In this document: one piece after another, positions 44,281-53,468 of the stretch
Numbering within the stretch: position 1 is the first letter of the stretch
Layout of the letters: every line of letters begins with the position of its first letter
Assembly: GCA_012934845.2 (NCBI GenBank)
Contig: WNNJ02000144.1
Span: 30,094 to 94,093, forward strand
Reading direction: 5' to 3'
Length of the DNA stretch: 64,000 bases
DNA from: Pomphorhynchus laevis
Taxonomy: Eukaryota; Acanthocephala; Palaeacanthocephala; Echinorhynchida; Pomphorhynchidae
Translations under genes and position numbers: made by a program
Notes under the pieces: generated by a model
Database searches by the model: none
What the model was told of the DNA's origin: nothing
The model's input: the letters and a program-made list of their open reading frames with translations, nothing else

Positions 44281-47128
44281 CTGCAAAGAATCTTCTCTTT
44301 TTATCCACATGCTCAGCGCATTCTGGAAAGATTTGTACTGTGCCATAGACACGATCGAATTCGGCAATAGGTTCCATAGGTTTACCGCTCTGTGAGATAA
44401 TTGCAAGTATCTATGACATTTCCCGTGTGATTGCACAACAACTGATAAAGAGTGTCCTCTGTGGCTCGGGCGATCATTTAGAATAACGGATTCCGATGAA
44501 TAACCAGGAAAGACATGGATCATTCGCCATAACTGTAATAAATCATTGTACACATATCTCTTGTAAACTGAAGTAATATTTAGTTGGCTTAGTCTATCAC
44601 AGTAGGCGATGTTCCGAAGACCAGAACATAGCTTGGAAAATCGGCGAAGAATCTTTTCTAATTGGTTTATTTCACCACGCGTAGAAGGAAAAGTCGCCGG
44701 CGAAGCATAATCAATGATTGGTCTGATCAACGCCTTATATAATAGTGAGAACTGAGACGGTGGAAGCGAACTAAAGGTATTTTTGATCATGTAAATAATT
44801 TTTCTCGACATGTTGCATATATTTTCAGTATTGAGGTCGGTTTTAAACAAATTCTGAACAATTATCCCAAGATCTTTTGTGTACGAATTTGTGGGAATAA
44901 TCTCACCGCAAACAGAATAATCATTTGGTAAATCACTACGACCAAATCTGAGGTGGACACATTTAGTAATGTTAATCATGATTCCGGTAAGTTCGCTCCA
45001 CCTATTAACCATATTTATGTCATCTTGTAAGTGTTGCATATCGGCATGGCATGTTATGACATTCAATATTTTAAGATCATCCGCGAATGCTAATTTTTTA
45101 CATTTTAGAGAGCGTAGCAAAATATTCCGAAATATGACGAATAATAATGGATCCAACACCGATCCCTGAGGAACACCTATTGATAAATTTGACGGTCTAG
45201 ATAGACAATTTCCAACTTGAACTCTGAAAGAACGATCAGATAGGAAAGCGTGAATATATCGAATAATAGGAATTTCAATTCCGTAATCTGCAAGAGCCTC
45301 AATCAACATATTGTGGGAAACTCTATCAACGGCCCGACTGAAGTCGAAATACACGACATCAACTGCATTACCATGCGCAACTGCATCAACCCATGCTTCG
45401 CATGCACATAAAAGATTAGATGTGCAAGAACGACCAGGACGAAAACCATGTTGCGAATTATCTAACAAGTTCGATGATTCAAGATAGGATAGTAATCGCC
45501 GATACAATATGCGCTCTAACATCTTACATACGACACTTGTAAGGCTTATTGCTCTATAATTTTCAGGATTGTGACGATCTCCTTTTTTGTGGACTATCAC
45601 TACAGTGGCGATTTTCCAATCTAATGGTAGAATTGACTTAGCTAGTGATAGTTGAAACAAATAAGCTAACGGTGAAGCAATAAATGTAGATAATATCTTT
45701 AGTATCTGGGGATGTAATCCATCCGGACCAGGTGATGAATGTCGTAAAGAATTTAACTCACTATAAACCTCCTCGGTAGTAACATCAAAATAACTTCGTG
45801 AATGGCTTACACGAGATTGCTGGTTAATTTCTGTGTTATTAGTTACGAGTTGAAAAGTCGACGCAAACGTGTCGGCTACATCTTGAGGCGATGTGATAAA
45901 GTTATCATTAATACGAAGAGACGAAATCGCAGGAGGAATTGTCCTATTTCTACGTATGTGAGCCCAAAATCGTTTTGGTGCACTATGAAAGTCCGCGGCT
46001 ATTGTCATTTCGTAGTTAAATTTTTTGCGTTTTTTAAGCTTTTCGAAAACGTTACAACAATTGACGTATTCCTGTCGATAAGTATTGTCCTTGCAGCTTA
46101 ATTTAAACAGTCGGTTTCTTCGTCTTAGTTCTGATTTAAGTTCTTTATTAAACCACGGAGGATTCACTTTTTTATTTTTATGCACGATCTTGGTAGGAAC
46201 GTATTTTTCTATTATTTCACACATTGCTGAACGGAAAACCTTCCAACAATCTTCAACATCGTCGCTAGCGCCTACAAAGTTCATAGTCGATGCTGCTTGA
46301 AGATTTTAGTTTCGACTTTGTCAATAATATTATTTGAAATCCTTGAGAAGTGAAAAAGCAATACACAATGATCACTAACTCCTATGGGTGCTTCATGCAT
46401 AATGTCACGCACATCTGTTAATGATTTAGATAAAATTAAATCCAACAAAGAACTTTGATCATTCATAATCCTAGTTGGTGCTGATACATGCTGAACAAGA
46501 AGTAGGCTATCTAATAGAAAATTCCACAAGTCATGATCTAGTTTATTAGAAGATGTTATTCCTGAATGAGGATCATCCATATTGATGCTGGAAATATTGA
46601 AGTCTCCTAAACAGAGGAACCGGTCACCCATTGCTGCCTTTGTCAAAATATCTGAGAATTCCTTAGTGAGAACGAAGCTACATGGAGATCTATAACATAG
46701 TGCAATAGTAACTTTATTTCTTACATGGGATAGACTCGCCACCATCAGTTCACAAGTACCATATGTGTCAGTATAACATTCAAAATCGTCAACACCTATA
46801 CATTGATCGACATAAAGTGCAACACCGCCTCCTCGTCGTACTTTACGATCAACCCTGATGATATAATACCCATCCACAGCTACTATACATCAGCAATATC
46901 ATGATTCAGCCAAGTTTCGGTAATTGCAATTATTTGAGGTTTATATGTAAAGAATCTGTTCCGAAATTCGTCAATCTTCGATACTATACTACGAATATTT
47001 GTGTAAGCGACGTTAATAATTGGAGTTGAACATTTACTGATTCTTGAGTTTATAGATAGTTTAGTAGGAAATATATTTAAGGAGGATGTATCAATACCTA
47101 AGCAATTAACGGACCGATTGGATTCCAA
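44281..47128 (-). pseudogene. D1 ORF2 protein (endonuclease-reverse transcriptase)
   Basis: Frames 47128-46883 (VAYTNIRSIVSKIDEF, ITETWLNHD) and 46877-46281 (RRGGGVALYVDQ, CLGDFNISSINMDD, GVSDHCVLLF) give the endonuclease. Frame 46284-44203 gives the RT. Two RT core positions are changed: motif A reads DFSRAVDRVSHN (F to V beside the catalytic D) and motif B reads VPQGSVLDPLLF (G to D). LAFADDLKIL is kept. The C-terminus reads LSHRAVNLWNLLPNSIV and ends at SLQE against the C1 tail. It is close to C1 in sequence and belongs to the same broad family. Confidence 0.8.
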
Positions 47129-48243
47129 CGTACAAATGGCTTTCTTCGAACCACACGAAAATTTCTTATTGTCAAGTCCTTTTCACCAGAAGCATTCCTG
47201 GTCTTTAGCTCTTCCCAAGCTTGATGTCGCATCTTACGATCCTGAATGCTGAGATCCTTAAAGATTTTAGTAGTTTGACCTTTTAATTTATACCCTCTGC
47301 GTAAGATCTCGTTAACATTGTCGGACGATTTACATACCACTTTCAATAAGCGTGGACGTTCTTCATTTTTCTTACCTAACCTGAACAATGATTTCACTAG
47401 AAGAGATGAGGCTATAGATTCCTCACCTGAAGTAAATATTTTTGATAATACTTCCCGAACTCTACTCACGTCATGATCAATACGTAGCTGAGGCTCCGAA
47501 TAGTTAGATTCCGGTATATTAGCAAAGATTACGCACCGATCTCGGTTTTCGCCACGCATTCGCGCATTAATATCTAGCGGTTCAGTTAATGGTTCTTTAT
47601 TCTGGCCGTGTCTTGTTTTATGTACGGAAAATTCTCCGACATTTGCAACCATCACTTACGATTTAGACATTGAATTAATATCCCTAGAATGATCTTTACA
47701 GTTAAATCCACCAAGTTTGGAATCAAGTTGCAAATTTTGTTGATTAATACTTGATGAACTTTAAAAATGACGTCCATTGATATTCTTCCATACCCGTGTA
47801 GAGTGAGTTTGTGGGGTAATATTGGATATTTGATTGATATGATTATTGCTAGTGGAATTATGCAATATCTCATTCTCTGTTGTACACTGATCCATTATGC
47901 AATCGCTTACTTCGAGTCTCTTGTTGTGAACATTTACAATTGACCCACTAGAATGCACAGTTAAATTTGATAAAACAGGAGTGATGTTATTGAATGTATT
48001 TGTTAATGCATCCTTGGAATTCATGTTGCACTGGCAATGATTTATATTTTGAATTGCTTTTCTTAAAACACTTATTTCCTCTTCTAGTGATTGAATGCGC
48101 AGGGAAGCGCAAAATCCACACATAAATGACCCACTAGAATTATCATTTGAATCAGTAGCGATTGTAATAGTCGACCAGCGTCGACAATCATCAGAGTCAC
48201 ACTGTACTTGATAACTTGTAGATTTAACCTTCTTGTTCTTCAT
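47098..48243 (-). pseudogene. D1 ORF1 protein (PHD-like finger), one break
   Basis: The ATG at 48243 gives MKNKKVKSTSYQVQCDSDDC, RRWSTI and FMCGFCASLRIQ, then a coiled-coil-like SLEEEISVLRKAIQ. The frame is open to 47761. A second frame from 47655 supplies the C-terminal block: CVIFANIPESNYSEPQLRID, LFRLGKKN, RPRLLKVVCKSS, GYKLKGQTTKIFKDLS and GEKDLTIRNFRVVRRK. It ends at 47098, overlapping the ORF2 start by 31 nt. About 100 bp between the two frames are out of phase. Confidence 0.75.
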
Positions 48244-48478
48244 AATAGTACGAAAACAATCAAACTATGTATATTAATTGTATATATTAATTGTAAGAGT
48301 TTTAATAACCAAGACTTATTTTAACGTAATATAGATATACTTCCGTTAAAGTAATCGTTAAAGTAATCGTTGTAATCGATGTAATCGTTGTAATCGTTGT
48401 AAACGTTGAAATCGTAGTAATCGTAGTAATATAGTGTTGAAGTAATCGTATATGTATGTTTATTAAAAACCATATTTT

Positions 48479-48962
48479 TTTACGTTTGCGATAATTAAAC
48501 ACTTTTCACGGTTATGAAAATCTTCCCTTCTTCGAGGTACCTGACGAGAGTCATATGCAGATGCCATGCTATTAAGTGAAGGAGTGTCTTGAGAGTTAAT
48601 CACATTTGCTTTTAAAACACCTCTAAGAAGTACAGACCTGGTCATGCCTACATCATGTTGAATGTTACCTGGCGTCATTATTGAGGATTTTATAGATTCA
48701 TGTTGAGGTTGTGCGGTTATTACTGAAGATCGTCGTCGCGATATTTGCATTTGCGAGTTGTGAGCCATTTCTGAGGGGACAGCAGATACGTTCGGTTCGT
48801 CGTTATCCACTCGGTTGTTATTACTACCACACTGTGATTTGGGGATGTTAGCCAAGGTATCACGTTTGTGTAGGTTGCATTCAGCTGATACGCATTCGGT
48901 AGAAGCTGCGTTTACTGGGATGGATCCATTTGGAACTTGACCAAATTCGTCACTGCAATACC

Positions 48963-48966
<4 letters not shown>
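48479..48966 (-). pseudogene. N1 ORF1 middle part
   Basis: The minus-strand frame reads YCSDEFGQVPNGSIPVNAAS, then CVSAECNLHKRDTLANIPKS and NNRVDNDEPN, ending REKCLIIANV at the D1 junction. It matches element G1 at 57880-58110 nearly word for word. The boundary at 48966 is TTTT, repeated at 51231-51234 where the ORF1 start resumes. G1, uninterrupted at this point, reads TTGGAAAATGTATTGCAGTG, which fits joining the two N1 sides (TTGGAAAA plus GGTATTGCAGTG). Confidence 0.75.
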
Positions 48967-48996
<30 letters not shown>

Positions 48997-49021
48997 ATGT
49001 AGTACGACAGCGATCACATAC

Positions 49022-49393
49022 TTGGCAAAAATAAAGCCGCTTAGTGTCCGATTATGTAGTAGTCTTAGATGTGTTCAAACGTCTAGTTATCTCCAACATT
49101 TGGTAGCTCTTGAGACTAAATTCTTAAACGTGGATCATGATTTAGCCAATTCTCCTGTGTACCTGCAAAACAGTTGGAGATCACCGTTAAATGTGAAACG
49201 CCCATTGATATGGAGGTTATCTATTCATGGTTTTCATGATAACTACTGTCGCCGACTTCTCGCTTGTCATCGCCGTGATTCTTCTTGTATATGCCGCTTC
49301 TGTGCTTCTTCCTGTGATGCATTGCTCCATGCTCTAGCCTGCCCTCAACTCAGCCTTATGTCACTTCAAGAGATTAATGATCTTCGTCATTGA
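49022..49393 (+). pseudogene. Element H1, RT C-terminus with CCHC zinc motif
   Basis: A 123-codon frame. The part from LQNSWRSPLNVKRPLIWRLS to CRFCASSCDALLHALAC matches H2. The end has C-x2-C-x8-H-x3-C, like the C-terminal zinc motif of R1/I/jockey-type ORF2. The 3' UTR has a GCC-GAAA-GGC hairpin (about 49483-49492), then GAAATAAAACTC and an (ATT)n tail at about 49507-49530. The upstream RT is absent. Confidence 0.65.
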
Positions 49394-49548
49394 TCAAAAA
49401 AAACGACGCATTAAGAAGACAATATGTATACTTCAAATTTTGTTGATTCTGACTAATTTCCTATTTTGTAATTATTTGCCCAGCCGAAAGGCGGAACGGG
49501 AAATAAAACTCTGTATTATTATTATCATTATTAACCAATGATGACTCA

Positions 49549-50298
49549 TTGCAATATCGAAATAGCAATTTTGAATTTTGTTGTGAGTATTCCTACCTTG
49601 GTATTGTTTTAAATTCGAAATGGACATTCTCGAAACATATTTCCAACAAGTGTGTCAAGGCAACTGAAAGAATGTATTCCTTCAGAAACATAGGTAATTT
49701 GTCCTTCGACGGTGCCCTAAAATTCTTTAAGGTGATGATCCTTCCTATATTGACATATGGTATTCAGGCGATCTGGCTTGATCTTACTACTGCTAATTTC
49801 CGCAAATTTGATTCGCTTCAATGGAGGTATATTAAACGTATCACAGGGCTCTCACCCATGACCTCTTCGACATTAGTGTCAGCGTTATCTCAACTCTCAT
49901 CGTGTGCGTATACCTTTGCAAATTCGTTTAATCTGCCTATAACACCGGCACTCTCGATCCATCTCAGCAATACGCAGATTTCTGTTGCAAAACTTGATCC
50001 TGCTATTTATTGCACTCCGGTATTTCTTCAGAATAATTGGAAAATGCCATTTAATGCAAACCGACCGCTTGTTTGGAGAATATCTACTCATGGTTACCAT
50101 GACAAATTTTGTATGATCAGGTTGCCTTGTCATTCAAGAAATTCTGACTGTTACTGTCGTTTCTGTGGACTTTCATGTTGTGACCTTCTCCATCTGTTTT
50201 CATGTTCAGTTCTTTCTACATGGAGTTTGCGCAAAGTAGATTCGATATCGTCATTTCGTAACGTTCCCACAACTTCTGCACACTTTTCGTCCTCGTGA
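49549..50298 (+). pseudogene. Element H2, RT C-terminal domain with CCHC zinc motif
   Basis: A clean 249-codon frame: EYSYLGIVLNSKWTFSKHIS (post-YADD region), ILPILTYGIQAIWLDL, QWRYIKRITGLSP and then CRFCGLSCCDLLHLFSC. The last is C-x2-C-x8-H-x3-C. This is a different clade from the B/C/D/N elements, which lack this motif. The 3' UTR has the hairpin CGCTT-AC-AAGCG (about 50379-50390), AAAATAAAATTT and an (ATT)n tail running into the B2 tail. It is 5' truncated before the RT catalytic motif. Confidence 0.7.
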
Positions 50299-50522
50299 TG
50301 GATGACGACTAGCTCGATAAGTACAATAATAAGCTGACATTTTTGTATATAAATTGACTGTATTTTCTACCTCCATCGCTTACAAGCGGAAGTGAGGAAA
50401 ATAAAATTTCTCAGATTATTATTATTATTATTATTTCGACAAACAGACGAGCAAAGCTCACAGTTGCACTGTTAAAAAAAGAAAAGGAAAAGTAAAGAAA
50501 AAAAAAGACTCACAAACAAAAG

Positions 50523-51218
50523 TCACAAAAGTTTATGTTTGAATGCTGAAACCGATCTTGAGTTGACAATTTCTTCACTTAATCGGTTCCACTTACCTAC
50601 GATTCGGTGTCCAAATTGTACAGTTTTAGAGCGTATAACTCGGCGATGGGCTAAAGTAAAATTGTGTCCACGCAAAGCCCGACTTTTCCGAACAGTCATC
50701 AATTCTCTTAAGACGTGATTTCCCTTGTGTAAAGCTTCCCATGTTGAACACATATCTCGCCGAAACCGAAGGTCGCTTATAGAAACCATACCAAGTTTTT
50801 TTAGCCTTTCATTATAAGGTAAGGCTTTATCTGAATTTACGAGCTTTGTTGCCCGGCGCAGCACATTTTCAATTCTACTTTTCTCGTAAACTGTTCTTGG
50901 GAACGAACATTGTGATGCATAGGTAAGATGACTGATCACAAATGCGTTGGCGAGTGCTCTAAATGAAACTGGACTCAACACACTAAAAGTTCTACGAATC
51001 ATCCCAACCATTCGATTTGCTTTCGAGCAAGCCAACTCAGTATTCCAACTAGTCGAAAAATCATTCGCAACTACTATTCCAAGGTCGCTAAGACGAGTTA
51101 CTACTTTAATGTTCTGATCATCAAGATGATAAGTTGGATACACACTATGACTGCGTGATTGTAAACGCATACATGCACACTTTGATATATTCAGTGACAG
51201 ACCATTCATATAAGCCAA
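50523..51218 (-). pseudogene. B2 ORF2 C-terminal part, near-identical to B1
   Basis: A 231-codon frame starting AYMNGLSLNISKCACMRLQS and ending AFKHKLL. Compared residue by residue with B1, I find two differences (E to D in HLEDQN, V to D in NSVKAL). The 3' UTR matches as well. It lacks the endonuclease and RT catalytic motifs, so it is a dead 5' truncated copy, but of a recently active family. Confidence 0.85.
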
Positions 51219-51230
51219 TTGGTTTATAAT

Positions 51231-51760
51231 TTTTCCAATTGGTTTAAACGTTCAACCAACACATTGATTTGCTTCGCCGCACAAAATCCGCAATAGAATG
51301 GTGGCCCGTCACCGGTATCATCACCCAAATCACAAATATGTTACACCGATGTCCAAATTTGACAACCGCTAGTTGAACTTTCCACTTGTACACTCGAATT
51401 TCCTGTTGTTGTCGGTATCTCCTAAGTTTGCTTGCCTACCTCTTGATACTTTTTTCTTCTTGGCACACATTATCAGGATTCTCGATTCGTCTTTGATTGT
51501 TCAAATATTGAACAATTATTGTATGTATTTTATTGTAAGAATTTTAATAACCAAGACTTTTTAACTCCGTTGAAGTAATCGTTGTTATCGATGTAATCGT
51601 TGTAAACGTTGTAATCCGTTGTAATCCGTTGTAAACGTTGTAATATTGAGATTATAGTATTTGTTTTACAAAATCGTTTCTTCTGTGGTGTTCGTTTTGT
51701 TTAAATACACGTCGTTCTTTATGTTATTTATTGTAAGATGTTGTAATCAAGATGTTGTAA
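51231..51760 (-). pseudogene. N1 5' leader and ORF1 start
   Basis: The leader from 51760 has TTACAACATCTTGATTACAA, then TTACAACGGATTACAACGG repeats and CTTGGTTATTAAAATTCTTA. ORF1 starts at 51471 with MCAKKKKVSRGRQAN, followed by a frame-shifted PHD-like region (CQIWTSV, FYCGFCAAKQINVLVERLN). It is nearly identical to G1 at 57652-57890. It ends at 51231, where B2 is inserted. Confidence 0.75.
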
Positions 51761-53468
51761 ACAATCTCGAAGTGGATGATCCAAATCATTAAGAATTTGC
51801 CAGACCATACTCATATCGATGTACCGGCGAGTCCACGTGACAGTCTCAAGTCTAAGTGCTTTTAATCGATCAGGGTACGACAAAAATTTCAGTTGCGGTG
51901 CTAGCTTGGAAACTATGAAGTACCCTCTCTGAACTAATATGTTCTTTTGAATTTTGAGAATACACACACAGTGCAGCATATAGAAGACGGCTCAACACAT
52001 GAGCAAAGATTAGCGGACGTAGGGCAAATTGATTGAGTGCAATGAAAGTGCGTCGAAGTTGACCGATTATCCCCAACGCATTTGAACAAGCATGTTCAGT
52101 ATGTGTGACGGTACTCAAATCACTGTTTATCCACACTCCCAAGTCCTTATATTTGTTCACTCGTTCTATATCACTGCTTTGAAAGCTATAATTAGCTAAA
52201 GATTGAGCATTTCCGCCACAAACACGTAAATGTTTGCATTTTGATATATTCACAATCAACCTATTGAGCAGAGCCCAATTTTCGACTTCATCGATATCCA
52301 GTTGCACTTTAACTATATCATTGGGTGAACGAATTGCCCGTCAGATTTTCAAATCGTCTGCATATAAAAGCATCCGAGAATCAATAAATTCCGGGAGATC
52401 GTTTGTGTAGACACTAAATAACAATGGACCCAATACTGAACCTTGAGGCACCCCTATATTACATGGCCGCGAAGAAGAGTAAAAATTATCTACATGCACA
52501 CAATAACTACGATTGCTTAAAAACGATTCAATCCATCTAACAAGCAAAAATGGAATGTCACTTTTTTCTAGTTTATGTAGGAGGAATCTATGGTCTACTC
52601 TGTCAAATGCCTTAGAGAAATCGAAGAATATGATGTCAGTAGCAATGGATACGGCTTTATTAGCTGACCAATCAAGATGGGCTGCGAGTAGATTAGTAAC
52701 TGTCGAATAACCCTTACGGAAATCATGTTGCTCAGGAGCTATTACATTATTCTCACTATAAAACTTGACCATATAACCATGTATAATTCGCTCTAACATT
52801 CTACAACATAAGCAAGTAATACTTACTGGTCTGTAATTGTCTACTGAAGATCTATCACCCTTTTTGAAGATGGGGTGAATGATCGATTGTTTCCACTCTT
52901 TTGGAAGAGTCGTATCAATAATAGATTGTCGAAATATGTTACAAAGTGGTGTATATATTGAGTCTGCTATTCGACGAAAATATATCGAAGGTAACAAATC
53001 AGCACCTTTGGAGTTTGTCTCTTTAAGACGATGCATTTCAGCTAAAACTTTCTCAGAAGTTATCAAATTAGCTATGTCTAAACTAGGATATGAAACACTA
53101 GCACCTCTTATCGTCTCACTGTTCTGGATAGGTTCAGAATACTCGTTTGCAGTCTCTTTGTCCGAATAAAAATGCCTTGAGAACATCTCAGCAAGGTCGT
53201 CTTCAATAACGCTATCAAAATATTGGCCAATTGTTTTATTAGCGTTCCTACTACTATTCACATATAGAAAGAGAGCTATGGGATCATGTCTACAACTATG
53301 AGCTAAACCATTTTCAAATAAATAGCGCTTATGTCGTTTTAAAGAATTGAAGAAATATCTCGCCTGCTTATAAACACCATATTCACAAAACCCACCCTTA
53401 AAGCATTTGAAACTGAAGTCACGAGCCTTCATCGCAGTAGCCAGATCAGTATCAAACCAACGAGCGCT
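51761..53468 (-). pseudogene. Element X reverse transcriptase
   Basis: Frame 53432-52341 (363 aa) carries CEYGVYKQARYFFNSLKRHK, NYRPVSITCLCCRMLERIIH, FDFSKAFDRVDHR, GVPQGSVLGPLLF and LLYADDLKI. It continues in 52307-51870 (NISKCKHLRV, YKDLGVWINSDLST) and 51979-51761, to HPLRDC at the N1 junction. Two frameshifts. The endonuclease is missing because the copy starts at WFDTDL (53468). Catalytic residues are kept. Confidence 0.8.

Larger units (their letters stand above)
39358..48478 (-). mobile_element. Non-LTR retrotransposon D1, itself interrupted
   Basis: The segments are 48478-44281 (leader, ORF1, most of ORF2) and 39870-39358 (3' end). The leader starts near TTTAATAAACATACA with GATTACAACG repeats. 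GTAAA (minus) flanks it at 48483-48479 and 39357-39353. The 3' part has a long T/C tract (39700-39760), then GTGATCAGACAAAATGACTC, and ends AAGTCTTGTAATAAATAATAATA. Inserted in it are C1 (39871-44280) and a short C-like fragment (39380-39646). Which bases left of C1 belong to D1 is inferred from orientation. Confidence 0.7.
48967..51230 (-). mobile_element. Partial B copy B2 with H elements in its tail
   Basis: B2 sequence lies at 51230-50436 (minus), ending with the same 3' UTR and hairpin as B1. Its (AAT)n tail seems to be split: part at about 50415-50435 and part at 48967-48996, with the + strand H1/H2 elements between. AAAA (minus) flanks the whole block at 51234-51231 and 48966-48963. 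At its 5' end is a short stretch repeating the flank, AAACCAATTGG (about 51214-51230), a junction repeat of a kind common in truncated insertions. Confidence 0.7.
26759..51760 (-). mobile_element. Element N1, third level, host of four large insertions
   Basis: On the minus strand the segments are 51760-51231 (leader and ORF1 start), 48966-48479 (ORF1 middle), 39357-38800 (ORF1 end, ORF2 start), 34221-31864 (endonuclease-RT) and 27312-26759 (RT end, 3' UTR, (AAT)n tail). They add up to about 4.5 kb, the size of a full-length element. Insertions between them are B2 with H copies, D1 with C1, A3, and B1. Apparent target duplications are AAAA, GTAAA, ACAA and AT respectively, read on the minus strand. 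The frame continues over the D1, A3 and B1 breaks. N1's own target duplication is ACAAT. The leader carries TTACAACG-type repeats. Confidence 0.8.
26457..53468 (-). mobile_element. Element X, second level of the nest
   Basis: The segments are 53468-51761 (RT, 5' truncated) and 26758-26457 (RT C-terminus and 3' end), split by N1. At the break the minus-strand frame reads HPLRDC on the right side and LHLRSSNILRGHG on the left, in phase. ACAAT (+ strand) is present on both sides (26754-26758 and 51761-51765). The 3' end is TTGAAACATTAATAATA (about 26457-26475, minus). The 5' end lies in the WFDTDL motif between endonuclease and RT, so no endonuclease is present. Confidence 0.75.

Noticed and set aside
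49000-49021. Asparagine-run protein from 48463-49017 (minus).
   Set aside because: The N-run is translation of the (AAT)n tail of B2 joined to the N1 ORF1 middle part; it is not a real N-terminus.
51214-51240. Chimeric retrotransposon joining an ORF1 start (51231-51760) directly to a B-type RT end (50523-51218).
   Set aside because: The missing ORF1 part continues at 48966 on the same strand, AAAA flanks the intervening block, and G1 shows the uninterrupted sequence. A nested insertion of B2 explains it better.
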